DNA from: Paracoccaceae bacterium
Lineage (GTDB): Bacteria > Pseudomonadota > Alphaproteobacteria > Rhodobacterales > Rhodobacteraceae
Assembly: GCA_028285485.1 (NCBI GenBank)
Contig: JANQPC010000065.1
Coordinates: forward strand, 62,001-126,000
Direction of reading: 5' to 3'
DNA length: 64,000 nt
Part shown: piece after piece, positions 9,233-17,890 of the stretch
Layout: each line of letters starts with the position of its first letter
Position numbering within the stretch: the first letter of the stretch is position 1
The notes under the pieces: generated by a model
Database searches by the model: none
The model's input: the letters and a program-made list of their open reading frames with translations, nothing else
Told to the model about the DNA's origin: nothing
Program-made: the position numbers and the translations under genes

Positions 9233-10234
9233 CTACCCCGCCAGCGCATTGGCCTGAGCGATCAGGTCAACCCCCATCTGGTGAAAGAGATCGCCGTAGT
9301 CGAGGCACACCCAGTTCTCGGCGATCTTGCCGCGCGGCCCGCTGAAATCGCAGCGGTAGAAATCCATCACCCGAAGCGTGAGCGCCTTGCCCGAAGCGGG
9401 CACGCCCAGGTAATCGCCCCGATGCGTCATCGTCATCGAGGGCCAGCCGGAGACGGCGGCATAATTGCCATCACCGAGGCGGCAGTAATGGTTGCCGCCC
9501 TTGCGATCAGGGAAGGCGGCGAGGAAAGCCGCGCGGTGATCGGCAACGAATCCTTCCCAACGGTAGTTCGATCCGATGCCGGCCGGCCCGTACCACAGCA
9601 TATCGTCATGCCAGCGGCCGTCATGGCCCGTCTGACCTTCGGAATGCGCATTGTCGGGATCGTAGACGTGAAGATCCCCGAGCATCGCCTGAACAAGATC
9701 AAGGCTTGCTGTGCCACTTCCTGTGGCGGGCAGAACACCGTCATGGGTTGCCGGGCCCGGGAAAAGCATCTCGGTGCCCAGCATCGGCGGTAGCGGCATG
9801 CGGCCCGCCTGCCGGGCAAGATCGGGCAGATCAATGATGATCTTCGCCTCCGCGATCCGGCCCTCCTCGATGCGGTAGAATTCGCCGGACCGCAGGAAAG
9901 CCAGGCGTCGAGAGGGCAGAAGGCCGAAGAGCGGGGCGTGAAACGTGCCAACATAGTGCGTGACCGATGCGGCCCAGAGGCCACCGGCGGTGCGACTGTT
10001 CTCGCCGCCGATGAAGATCTCATCGCGCCGCCGCACATGCCCGAGCGCCGCGCGCAAGGGGCGCAGAAAGCCCTCGATCACGGCGGCCCGGCCTGAGAGG
10101 CGGTTCACCGGATGGGCGATATCCCAAACCGAGTCGTCCGCGATCACCTGCGCCGCGAGAGCCTCGAACCCCGCCTCGTTTGCCGCGATCAGCGCGTTCA
10201 AGGAGCGATGAATTTCTCGTCGGTAATCAGACAT
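9233..10234 (-). CDS. Double SnoaL/NTF2-like domain protein (ester-cyclase-like)
   Basis: 333-residue soluble protein made of two SnoaL-like halves. The second half has the recognisable YRWEGFVADHRAAFLAAFPD stretch and a C-terminal GKIAENWVCLDYGDLFHQMG. Start taken at the ATG at 10232-10234, preceded by AGAGG; an upstream in-frame ATG (10273) lies in the operator region. It is divergent from the second sugar transporter and shares the LacI operators. A similar double-domain protein lies at 16037-17014, on the other side of the same transporter. Catalytic role unknown; SnoaL folds include cyclases, isomerases and hydrolases. Confidence 0.75.
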   Translation of the reverse strand: MSDYRREIHRSLNALIAANEAGFEALAAQVIADDSVWDIAHPVNRLSGRAAVIEGFLRPLRAALGHVRRRDEIFIGGENSRTAGGLWAASVTHYVGTFHAPLFGLLPSRRLAFLRSGEFYRIEEGRIAEAKIIIDLPDLARQAGRMPLPPMLGTEMLFPGPATHDGVLPATGSGTASLDLVQAMLGDLHVYDPDNAHSEGQTGHDGRWHDDMLWYGPAGIGSNYRWEGFVADHRAAFLAAFPDRKGGNHYCRLGDGNYAAVSGWPSMTMTHRGDYLGVPASGKALTLRVMDFYRCDFSGPRGKIAENWVCLDYGDLFHQMGVDLIAQANALAG

Positions 10235-10255
10235 TTGCCTCTGTATGCGCCACGA

Positions 10256-10275
10256 TTTTGAACACGAATGCAAAA
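10256..10275. promoter_or_regulatory. Second, weaker LacI-type operator
   Basis: TTTTG at the left and GCAAAA at the right surround a central CG at 10265-10266, with 6 of 9 symmetric positions matching. Its centre is 55 bp from that of the stronger site at 10311-10330, in the same divergent control region. This arrangement would allow a dimer pair or tetramer to bind both. Confidence 0.4.
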
Positions 10276-10310
10276 AAAGCTTGGCAAAACGGGCAGGCGC
10301 CGTCTAGCTT

Positions 10311-10330
10311 TTTTGCAAACGTGTGCAAAA
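10311..10330. promoter_or_regulatory. LacI-family operator
   Basis: ttttgcaaacgtgtgcaaaa is a 20-bp palindrome with a central CG and a single mismatched pair, the form typical of LacI/GalR-family operators. It lies 31 bp before the transporter ATPase start (10362) and in the divergent promoter region of the SnoaL-like gene. The LacI regulator at 14982-16004 in the same operon is the obvious candidate ligand. Confidence 0.75.
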
Positions 10331-10361
10331 AATGCCGCGACGCAAACAGGGGGAGGCCGAG

Positions 10362-11453
10362 ATGGCCGAAATCCAGCTGCGCAATGTCTCCAAACGCTGG
10401 GGCAATTTCGTGGGGGTCGACAGTTTCGACCTGACGATTGCCGATGAGGAGTTCCTTGTGCTTCTCGGCCCTTCTGGCTGCGGCAAGACCACCACGATGC
10501 GGATGATTGCGGGGCTTGAAGAGGCCACTGACGGTGAGATCGTGATCGACGGGCGCGTCGTCAACGATCTCGATCCCAAGGATCGCGATATCGCGATGGT
10601 GTTTCAGAGCTACGGGCTCTACCCCAACATGAACGTCTACGACAACATCCGCTTCCCGCTGAAGGTGCGCAAGGTGCCGGAGAGCGAGCATGACGAACGG
10701 GTGAAGCGCGCCGCGGCCATGGTGGAACTTGAGCCGTTCATGCATCGCAAACCGGCAGAGCTTTCGGGCGGCCAGCGCCAGCGCGTGGCTCTTGCCCGCG
10801 CCATTGTGCGCGAGCCCAACGTGTTTTTGATGGACGAACCGCTTTCGAACCTTGATGCCAAGCTTCGGGTCTCTACCCGCGCGCAGATCAAGAACCTCAG
10901 CCACGAACTGAAGGTCACCACGATCTACGTGACCCATGATCAGATCGAGGCGATGACACTTGCCGATCGCGTGGTGATCATGAAGCAGGGCGTTGTCCAG
11001 CAGGTGGGGACGCCGGTGGAGATTTACGACAATCCCGCCAACACTTTCGTGGCGGGATTTATCGGAAACCCGGCCATGAACCTGATGGATGGCACCCTTT
11101 CGGGCGGCAGCTTCACCGGAGAAAGCGTGGCGATCAGCGGGCTGTCCGGCCCTGATGGCTCCGTCACGCTAGGCTTTCGCGCCGAGGATGCGCGCGTGGT
11201 GGAAGCGGGCGGCGAGATCACCGCCACCGTCTACACGATGGAGCTCTTGGGCGACGCCACGATGATCACCGTGCGGGCAGGCGGCGCGCTCGTCAGCGTG
11301 AAGGCAAACAAGGAATACCGGGCGGAGATCGGCGATCGCGTTTCGATCTCTGTTCCGGCAGCGATCTGCCACCTCTTCGATCAGGAGACGGGGCAACGGA
11401 TCGGCGGGCATGCGCCCGGAAGTTCGGCCGCGGGGACGCTGGCGGCCGGTTGA
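10362..11453 (+). CDS. Sugar ABC transporter ATP-binding protein (second importer)
   Basis: 363 residues. Walker A GPSGCGKTTTMRM, Q-loop VFQSYGLYPNMNV, signature [15 protein letters not shown], Walker [15 protein letters not shown] and a C-terminal TOBE region. Start at the ATG at 10362, preceded by GGGGGAGG; upstream in-frame GTG and ATG codons (10323, 10332) lie in or beside the operator. First gene of a five-gene plus-strand operon ending with its LacI regulator. Confidence 0.92.
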   Translation: MAEIQLRNVSKRWGNFVGVDSFDLTIADEEFLVLLGPSGCGKTTTMRMIAGLEEATDGEIVIDGRVVNDLDPKDRDIAMVFQSYGLYPNMNVYDNIRFPLKVRKVPESEHDERVKRAAAMVELEPFMHRKPAELSGGQRQRVALARAIVREPNVFLMDEPLSNLDAKLRVSTRAQIKNLSHELKVTTIYVTHDQIEAMTLADRVVIMKQGVVQQVGTPVEIYDNPANTFVAGFIGNPAMNLMDGTLSGGSFTGESVAISGLSGPDGSVTLGFRAEDARVVEAGGEITATVYTMELLGDATMITVRAGGALVSVKANKEYRAEIGDRVSISVPAAICHLFDQETGQRIGGHAPGSSAAGTLAAG

Positions 11454-11504
11454 ACACGGGTGCGGCCTTGCAAGACGCACCTGCTTATCAGGGAGACCAC
11501 GAAA

Positions 11505-12722
11505 ATGATGAAGAAACTCTTGCTTGCAGGGGCGGCTTCGCTGGCGATGACCGGCGGCGCCTGGGCCTGCGCCTTTGAGAACACCGTTCCCGTCAGCTCG
11601 CTTTCGGCGGGCTTCGAGGCTTGGAAATCGGTCACCGAAGCCATGGCCGAATGCGGCAACTTCGAAGCCGAGCTCGATCAGGAATTCCGCACAAAGCAGC
11701 CCGCTGCCTTTGCCGCCAACCCCTCGCTTTACCAGATCGGCGGTGTTTCGAACGGAACCGTAACCCCGCTGATCAACGAAGGTACCATTCGCCCGCTCGA
11801 TGATCTTGTTGCGGCCTATGGGGAAAACCTCAGCCCCAATCAGCTGATCCGCGTGGATGGCCAGATCATGGCCGTTGCGATGATGGTGAACACCCAGCAC
11901 CTGATGTACCGCCAGGACATCTTCGATGAGCTGGGCCTTGCGGTTCCCACCACGTGGGACGAGGTGATCACCGTGGCCGAGGCGATCCAGGGCGCCGGTG
12001 TTGTGGATTACCCGCTGGGCGGCACGATGAAATCCGGCTGGAACCTCGCGCAGGATTTCAACAACATGTTCCTCGGTTTCGGCGGCCAGTTCGTGGGCGA
12101 CGATTCCATGCCCATGATCAATACCGAAGCCGGCATGAAGGCGCTCGACATGATGCAGCGCCTCACGGCCTTCATGGATCCCGAATATCTCGTTTCGGAT
12201 TCCACCTACGTGCAGCAGCAGTTCCAGCAGGGCAAGATCGCCATGGCGAACCTCTGGGCCTCGCGCGGCGGTGCGATGGATAACGAGGCTGAAAGCCAGG
12301 TTGTGGGCCTTGTGAATGCCGCGGCCGCGCCGCTGGCGATGGAAGGCGGGGCGCCGGCCACCACGCTTTGGTGGGACGGTATCGTGATCGCGAAGAACAT
12401 CACCGATGAAGAGGCCGAAGCCGCGTTCCGCGTGGCAATGGAAGGGCTCGATACCGAGATGGTGCAGGGCGCCAATGACGAGGCGATCTGGCTGATTTCC
12501 GGCTATGAACCGAACCGCCTGGCCGCTGGCGCGATCGCCACGGCAACGGCTTCACCGCCGCCCGCCTCTTACCCCTCAACAAGCCAGATGGGCCTGATGC
12601 ACACCGCGCTTGGCAATGAGCTTCCGGCGTTCTTCACCGGTGAACGCGGCGCAGAAGATACGCTTGCAGCCATAGAAGAGGCCTACATCACTGCCGCCAA
12701 AGAGGCGGGTATTCTGGAGTAA
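11505..12722 (+). CDS. Sugar ABC transporter periplasmic binding protein (second importer)
   Basis: 405 residues with a signal peptide (MMKKLLLAGAASLAMTGGAWA) and cleavage before Cys22. The cleavage site looks Sec/signal-peptidase-I-like, with the Cys probably structural, rather than a standard lipobox. Central segments WDEVITVAEAIQGAG and IAMANLWASRGGAMDN fit family 1 extracellular solute-binding proteins. GGGAGA lies about 10 nt upstream of the ATG at 11505. Followed by a strong hairpin before the permeases. Substrate not identifiable; a mono-, di- or polyol sugar is likely. Confidence 0.9.
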   Translation: MMKKLLLAGAASLAMTGGAWACAFENTVPVSSLSAGFEAWKSVTEAMAECGNFEAELDQEFRTKQPAAFAANPSLYQIGGVSNGTVTPLINEGTIRPLDDLVAAYGENLSPNQLIRVDGQIMAVAMMVNTQHLMYRQDIFDELGLAVPTTWDEVITVAEAIQGAGVVDYPLGGTMKSGWNLAQDFNNMFLGFGGQFVGDDSMPMINTEAGMKALDMMQRLTAFMDPEYLVSDSTYVQQQFQQGKIAMANLWASRGGAMDNEAESQVVGLVNAAAAPLAMEGGAPATTLWWDGIVIAKNITDEEAEAAFRVAMEGLDTEMVQGANDEAIWLISGYEPNRLAAGAIATATASPPPASYPSTSQMGLMHTALGNELPAFFTGERGAEDTLAAIEEAYITAAKEAGILE

Positions 12723-12730
12723 CCTCCCTG

Positions 12731-12760
12731 CCGGGGCGGGCTTTTCGCGGCCTGCCCCGG
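12731..12760 (+). other. Stem-loop between binding-protein and permease genes
   Basis: Arms ccggggcgggc (12731-12741) and gcctgccccgg (12750-12760) pair over 11 positions with one wobble and an 8-nt loop. It begins 8 nt after the binding-protein stop. Same position and design as the hairpin at 5877-5900 in the other sugar operon, so probably a differential-stability element rather than a full terminator, since the operon continues. Confidence 0.65.
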
Positions 12761-12815
12761 GCTTTCCCGCCAAGTATCTCCGGCCCGGCCGGGCCCTATT
12801 GACGGAGCGACGCCC

Positions 12816-13841
12816 ATGAAATTCCGCACCTTCGCGATGTTCGTCGGCCCGTCGATCTTTCTGATGATCCTCTTCATCGCCGCGCCGCTCGCAACCGTGT
12901 TCCTGCAAAGCTTCCAGATCACCCAGCCGGTGGTGGAAACCCAGCAGGTGGAAACCTGCACGCCCGGCTTTCTGGAACAAACCTGCGTGACGGAAACGAA
13001 AACCGTGCCGGTGCTTGATGAGTTCGGTAACCCGGTGACGACAACAGAGTGGGTGGGCTTCCTAAGCTACCAGCGGGTGCTGCAGCTTGATCGTGTGGGC
13101 GCCGCACTCGCCGCGGGCAGCTGGCAGCAGATCATGGCGATCGATTTCTGGAAGGCGCTGCGCTTTACGCTGACCTTCACGCTGCTCACCCTGCCGCTGA
13201 TCCTCGTGGTGGGCCTTGGCCTTGCCGTGGCCGTGAACAACGCCGCCAAGGCGATCCGCGGGCAGATCATCTTCGTGTCGCTGCTGCCTTTCATCATCAC
13301 GCCAGTGATCGGCTCGCTTTCGATCTACTGGCTTTTCGTGGGCGACGGGATTTTGACAGCGGGGCTCGAATGGTGGCTCGAACGCGATATCGCGATGTTC
13401 GCGCAAGCCTGGACGATCGAAGTTCTCATGCTTTTCTACCGCGTCTGGCACGTGGCGCCCTTTGCCTTCGTGATCTTCTACGCGGGCCTACAAACGGTAA
13501 ATCAGGATACGCTGGAATCCGCGATCATCGATGGCGCCAGCCGGTGGGACAGGCTGCGTTACGTGGTGATCCCGCATCTGATGCCGCTTATCATCTTCGT
13601 CTCGCTGATCCACCTCATGGATGCCTACCGGGTGTTCGAAGAGGTCGTGGGTTTCCGCAGCCAGGCGCATGTGATCTCGCTGCAGTGGCTGACCTACGAT
13701 TTCCTCGAACCCGATGATGCGGGCAACCGGGCGATCAGCCGGGCCTCGGCCTCGGCCATGTTGACGATGATCGGGATCGTGATCCTTCTGATCCCGCTCC
13801 TGCGCCGCACATGGCGCGATCACAAGGGGAGCTCGCACTGA
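12816..13841 (+). CDS. Sugar ABC transporter permease (MalF type) with periplasmic insert
   Basis: 341 residues. The first membrane helix (about 8-30) is followed by a soluble stretch of about 80 residues containing two cysteines (CTPGFLEQTC). The permease core then starts near residue 112, with the EAA-type loop SAIIDGASRWDRLRYV near 230-245. The insert makes it longer than a typical 290-residue permease. TGATG overlap with the next gene shows translational coupling. Confidence 0.88.
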   Translation: MKFRTFAMFVGPSIFLMILFIAAPLATVFLQSFQITQPVVETQQVETCTPGFLEQTCVTETKTVPVLDEFGNPVTTTEWVGFLSYQRVLQLDRVGAALAAGSWQQIMAIDFWKALRFTLTFTLLTLPLILVVGLGLAVAVNNAAKAIRGQIIFVSLLPFIITPVIGSLSIYWLFVGDGILTAGLEWWLERDIAMFAQAWTIEVLMLFYRVWHVAPFAFVIFYAGLQTVNQDTLESAIIDGASRWDRLRYVVIPHLMPLIIFVSLIHLMDAYRVFEEVVGFRSQAHVISLQWLTYDFLEPDDAGNRAISRASASAMLTMIGIVILLIPLLRRTWRDHKGSSH

Positions 13842-14998
13842 TGTCTACCCCCAAGGCCCTTCGCCAACCGTTTTCGCTGCGCCTGGGCTCGGCCGCATTT
13901 CTCATCTTCTGGTGCCTGATTGCGGCCTTCCCGATCTTCTGGATCGGGGTGATGAGCTTCAAGGTGCCCGTGGATGCCTTTGCGCCGAACCCGTTCGACG
14001 TGGTGTTCGGGCCGGAAACGCGGGCGCGCGGTAAGGGTCTCTCAATCCTCGATATCGTTCTGGGGCTCGTCGTTTTGTGGTTCGCCGCGCGGGTGGCGAT
14101 GCGCAACCTTTCCCCGCTGGTTGCCAAATACTCACCCTTCGGCGTGGTGGCGCTGGGCTGGATCGCCGCCTCGCTCGCCTTCGGCGTGGGCTTCGTGATC
14201 GTATTCTTCGGGATCCTGCCCCCGATCCTTGGCGTTCTGAACGGCATCGCCGGGCCCCTTGGCGCGCCGATCATCGGGCTGACAACGGAGCATTATCAGG
14301 CGGTCTGGTTCGAAAACGAGTTCTGGCGGAATTTCGTGAACTCTCTGATCGTGACCACCGGCGTTGTGACCGTTTCGCTGACGGTGGGAACTCTGGCGGG
14401 CTACGGCCTTGCGCGCTCGGGCTCGAATATCGCGTTCTGGATTCTGATCATCGCACTGATCTTTCGCGCGCTGCCGCATTCGGTTCTGGTGGCGGGTTAC
14501 CTGCCGGTGTTCGTGAACTCCGCCGAGATCCTGCGCCCGATCCTGGGCGAGGCGGCGCCCACGCTTTACGGCCAGCCTCTGGCGGTCATCGCGGTGCTCG
14601 TCTCCATCAACCAGCCCTTCACGATCTGGATGCTGCGTTCGTTCTTCCAGTCGATCCCGGTGGATCTGGATGAAAGCGCCCGCGTGGATGGCTGCACCCA
14701 TTTCCAGGCGTTCCGCTGGGTGATCATGCCGGTGATGTGGCCGGGGGTGATAACCACGGGTCTCTTCAGCTTCCTTCTGGCCTACAACGATTTTCTCGTC
14801 ACCTCGCTATTGCTCGATGCGCAGAACCAGACGATGGTTCCGGGCATCGTGGGCTACTTCAACCGGGAAACAACGACAACCGATCAGGTTGAGGCCGTGG
14901 CGGCCGCCGTTTCGATCACGGCACCGCTGTTCCTTCTGGTGATGGTGTTCCAGCGCCAGATCGTAAGCGGGTTGACCGCCGGTGCCGTCAAGGGCTGA
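13841..14998 (+). CDS. Sugar ABC transporter permease (MalG type) with extra membrane segments
   Basis: 385 residues against the usual 275-300. Between the first helix (about 15-38) and the permease core (from about residue 150) lie two extra hydrophobic segments (about 68-85 and 105-140). The EAA loop is DESARVDGCTHFQAFRWV. Start is the ATG at 13841, sharing one base with the previous TGA. The long form recalls AglG-type alpha-glucoside permeases, but substrate cannot be concluded. Its 3' end overlaps the LacI gene by 17 bp. Confidence 0.87.
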   Translation: MSTPKALRQPFSLRLGSAAFLIFWCLIAAFPIFWIGVMSFKVPVDAFAPNPFDVVFGPETRARGKGLSILDIVLGLVVLWFAARVAMRNLSPLVAKYSPFGVVALGWIAASLAFGVGFVIVFFGILPPILGVLNGIAGPLGAPIIGLTTEHYQAVWFENEFWRNFVNSLIVTTGVVTVSLTVGTLAGYGLARSGSNIAFWILIIALIFRALPHSVLVAGYLPVFVNSAEILRPILGEAAPTLYGQPLAVIAVLVSINQPFTIWMLRSFFQSIPVDLDESARVDGCTHFQAFRWVIMPVMWPGVITTGLFSFLLAYNDFLVTSLLLDAQNQTMVPGIVGYFNRETTTTDQVEAVAAAVSITAPLFLLVMVFQRQIVSGLTAGAVKG

Positions 14999-16004
14999 GC
15001 CGCGGCCGGCGGGCAAGGTCACCTCTCTGGAGGTGGCCGAGCGCGCGGGCGTGAGCCGCTCGGCGGTGAGCCGGGTATTCACCCCCGGCGCCAGCGTTTC
15101 GCGGAAAACGGCAGAGAAGGTGCGCCGCGCGGCGGATGAGCTGGGCTATCGCCCCAATGTTCTGGCCCGTTCTCTGATGACAGGGCGCAGCCGGATGATC
15201 GGGCTGCTCGTGGCTTATCTCGATAACCACTTCTACCCCATCGTGCTGGAACAGCTTTCGAACGCGCTCCAGGCGCGGGGCTATCACGTTCTGGTTTTCA
15301 TGGCCTCCCAGGCGGAGGGAGATCTCGACAGGGTGGCCGAAGAGATCCTCGATTACCAGGTGGACGGGATGATCCTCGCCAGCGTGGCGATGACATCGGA
15401 TATTGCCGCGCGCTGCCGCGCGTCTGGCGTGCCCGTGGTGCTGTTCAACCGCCGGCAGGGCGAGCCGGGGGAACTCGCGGTGGTGTCCGATAACTACGCG
15501 GGCGGGCGGCTGGTGGCCGAGCACCTGCTGGCGCTCGGGCGCAAGCGGATTGCGCATATCGCGGGGTGGGCAGGCGCCTCGACCCAGGCCGATCGCGAGG
15601 CGGGTTTCCTCGATGGCCTGCGCGCAGGCGGTGCGGCGCTTTTCGCGCGGGAGGTCGGGGATTTCCGGCCCGAACTTGCAAAGAAGGCCGCCCGGCGCAT
15701 GTTCGCAGGGCCGGAGCTGCCCGATGCCGTGTTCGTGGCAAATGATTACATGGCCTTTGTCGTGATGGATGTCTTGCGCGCTGAGCTTGGGTTGAGCGTG
15801 CCGGGCGATGTGGCCGTTGCCTCGTTTGACGATGTGCCAACCTCGGCCTGGCCGAGCTATGATCTTACATCGGTGCGCCAGGATGCGCGCGCGATGGTGG
15901 CCGCGACGACGGAGCTGATCGTGGCCCGCATCGAAGGGCGCGCAGCGGTGGCACCCGCAGCCCTGCCTGTGGAACTGATCGTGCGCAGCTCTACGGTGGG
16001 TTAG
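14982..16004 (+). CDS. LacI-family transcriptional regulator
   Basis: 340 residues beginning with GTG at 14982 inside the end of the permease gene. The LacI helix-turn-helix is SLEVAERAGVSRSAVSRVF (about 15-33) with hinge YRPNVLARSLMTGRSRMIG. The periplasmic-binding-protein-like sensor follows, with DGMILAS, FVANDYMAFVVMDVLR and VASFDDVPTSAWPSYDLTSVRQD. Last gene of the second sugar operon; it probably represses from the operators at 10311-10330 and 10256-10275 and is released by the transported sugar. Confidence 0.9.
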   Translation: MPSRAEPRPAGKVTSLEVAERAGVSRSAVSRVFTPGASVSRKTAEKVRRAADELGYRPNVLARSLMTGRSRMIGLLVAYLDNHFYPIVLEQLSNALQARGYHVLVFMASQAEGDLDRVAEEILDYQVDGMILASVAMTSDIAARCRASGVPVVLFNRRQGEPGELAVVSDNYAGGRLVAEHLLALGRKRIAHIAGWAGASTQADREAGFLDGLRAGGAALFAREVGDFRPELAKKAARRMFAGPELPDAVFVANDYMAFVVMDVLRAELGLSVPGDVAVASFDDVPTSAWPSYDLTSVRQDARAMVAATTELIVARIEGRAAVAPAALPVELIVRSSTVG

Positions 16005-16036
16005 CCGGTCTTACTCCGAGAATTCGAGGTAGTCGC

Positions 16037-17014
16037 CTACCCGGTCGCCAGAAGGATCTGTTTCCAGATCGCGGTTTCGTCGATCAGCGTCCATTCCCGG
16101 CGAAGGCCGCGCGGCCCGAACTCCGCATGGGTGATCCCCATAATGTAGACTTGGGCGTTGCTCGGCGCGCCGAAGCTGCCCCAGCCTTCATGGCGGCCCG
16201 AAAGGCTCCACCGCACCGCCGCGCGCGGCGGCATATGCGCGCTTTCCTGCCCGATCGCGTGCTCGATCCGGAATGCGGCCGAGGGGAAGGCGGCGCGGAG
16301 GCCCAGCCAATGGGCATCCGCCGCCGCATGGCCATGGGCATGCACATGCCCCGCATAGGCCAGCTCGCACGCGCGATCATACTCTGCGGGGATCACCGAG
16401 AACTCGGCCTCCATCATCCGGGCGAGCAGATCGGCCAGCTGCGCCCCCCACGGGCTGTCATTGCCGCGGCCCCTATAGGGGCCGGGGAGATCGATGGCCG
16501 GAGTGAACGGGCGCACGCAAGCCTCGGGCCCGCCCTCGCGCGCGATCAGCGCGCGCGTCCAGGCCACCACATCCCGCCCCATCTGCCGCACGATGGCGCC
16601 CTGGTCGCGCACCAGCCATTCATCGGCCACCGCGTTCCCCTCGCAGAAGCAATCGGCAAGAATGCGGTAGGCCAGGCGCCGGCCCGTAGGAGCGCCGTAA
16701 AGGCCGGGGCCAGTATGCGTGGCGGTGCAATAAAGACGGTGCGAGGAAAGAAAGCTTGTGGGCGAAACCTCCGCCCAGATCACATCCTCGCCCGGCAACG
16801 CGCGGTCCGGAAACTCCGCCAGCGTTGCCTGCGTTGCCGCGATGATCCCGGCATTGCCCTGCACAACCGAAGCGGGGGAGCGCACGATCATATCCGGCCC
16901 GTAGTAGCGGATAAGCCGGTCAATGCCGCGCTCTTCCCAGATCTCGCGCGTGATCCCAAGCACGAAATCCTCTTCCGAACCCCAGCGCGCCTCAAAGCCC
17001 GGGCGAAACGCCAT
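16037..17014 (-). CDS. Double SnoaL/NTF2-like domain protein, coupled to soeC-like gene
   Basis: 325 residues, two SnoaL-like halves, no signal peptide. Features include RLIRYYGPDMIVRSP near the start, RLAYRILADCFCEGNAVADEW in the first half (YRILADCFCEGN at its core) and a C-terminal REWTLIDETAIWKQILLATG. The ATG overlaps the TGA of the membrane-anchor gene (TGATG), so it is translated as the fourth gene of the molybdoenzyme operon, yet its closest visible relative here is the SnoaL-like protein at 9233-10234 beside the sugar transporter. Function unknown. Confidence 0.75.
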   Translation of the reverse strand: MAFRPGFEARWGSEEDFVLGITREIWEERGIDRLIRYYGPDMIVRSPASVVQGNAGIIAATQATLAEFPDRALPGEDVIWAEVSPTSFLSSHRLYCTATHTGPGLYGAPTGRRLAYRILADCFCEGNAVADEWLVRDQGAIVRQMGRDVVAWTRALIAREGGPEACVRPFTPAIDLPGPYRGRGNDSPWGAQLADLLARMMEAEFSVIPAEYDRACELAYAGHVHAHGHAAADAHWLGLRAAFPSAAFRIEHAIGQESAHMPPRAAVRWSLSGRHEGWGSFGAPSNAQVYIMGITHAEFGPRGLRREWTLIDETAIWKQILLATG

Positions 17015-17889
17015 CAGCGCTTGCCGTAATAGAGGCCCACGACATGTTCGGCTTCCGCAAAAAACAGCCAGCGCGAGATCAGCGTGCCCGAGATATGGCT
17101 CAGCACCGCGATCATGGCGAGCGTATGCGAAAACGGCAGAAGCGCGAGGATCGCCCAGGGCAGGATCGAGAAGAGCCCATAGGCGATGGCGCGCAGCTTC
17201 ACGGCATGTTTGCGCGCCACCACATGCACCATTTCTGTCAGCAGGTAATTCGTGCCTGTATGGGGCGGCTCAAATGCGCGCACGTCGCCGATATTGCCAA
17301 GGCCCGTGGCGCTTTCCATCGTGCCGCCCGCGGCCCGGAAGCGCCCATCGCCTTGAAGCCACGCCCAGATCTGCAGGCCCCCGAGCACGAGCAGAAGGCT
17401 TGCGGCGAGCTGCACCTCGCCCGCCAGAAGCGCGCCGCCGCCCAGGGCATGGCCGAGGAAGATCACCGGGGTGGACCAGTGATGCCAGCGCGGCACCGTT
17501 TTGAGCTGCGCATAGATCATCGAAGTTGCGGCCACAGTTGCAAGGGCTAGCCCGGCGCCAAGCCAGCCGAGAACGCCAAGGCGGGTGCCGAAGAACACAA
17601 GCCCCGCGCCATAGAGCGCCATGACCACAAGCGTGATCGCGGCCAGCCATGCCTCCCGGCTAAGCCAGCTTGAGCGCCATTGCGTGAACGCCTTTAGCGC
17701 GCGTTCGGGGTGGCCGAGATGAAAGGTAGAGGCGGCCAGCCCGCCCACCGCGAGCAGATAAGCGATCGCAAAGAACGCGAAGGCCGACCAGCCGGTCACA
17801 GCGGGGATGCCGAGGCCCAGAAAGATGAGAAGCCCGAAGCCAAGGCCCGAGAGCACGGTGAACAGAATGATCGACGGTGCGGGATGCAT
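17014..17889 (-). CDS. soeC: DmsC/SoeC-type membrane anchor subunit
   Basis: 291-residue polytopic membrane protein with about eight hydrophobic segments. FHLGHPERALKAFTQWRSSWLSREAW near residues 57-80 is diagnostic of the DmsC family (FHLGHPERA core). It anchors the molybdoenzyme and iron-sulfur subunits to the membrane and exchanges electrons with quinone. The ATG at 17887-17889 is chosen since it lies 1 nt after the soeB-like TAA and begins the first helix; a longer frame would overlap soeB. In family terms this is the quinone-reactive subunit of SoeABC or a DMSO-reductase-like complex. Confidence 0.8.
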   Translation of the reverse strand: MHPAPSIILFTVLSGLGFGLLIFLGLGIPAVTGWSAFAFFAIAYLLAVGGLAASTFHLGHPERALKAFTQWRSSWLSREAWLAAITLVVMALYGAGLVFFGTRLGVLGWLGAGLALATVAATSMIYAQLKTVPRWHHWSTPVIFLGHALGGGALLAGEVQLAASLLLVLGGLQIWAWLQGDGRFRAAGGTMESATGLGNIGDVRAFEPPHTGTNYLLTEMVHVVARKHAVKLRAIAYGLFSILPWAILALLPFSHTLAMIAVLSHISGTLISRWLFFAEAEHVVGLYYGKR

Positions 17890-17890
17890 C

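Noticed and set aside
12765-12800. Third copy of the 32-bp intergenic repeat
   Set aside because: Shares only short pieces (gccaagtat, ctccgg) in a different order; not a real copy.
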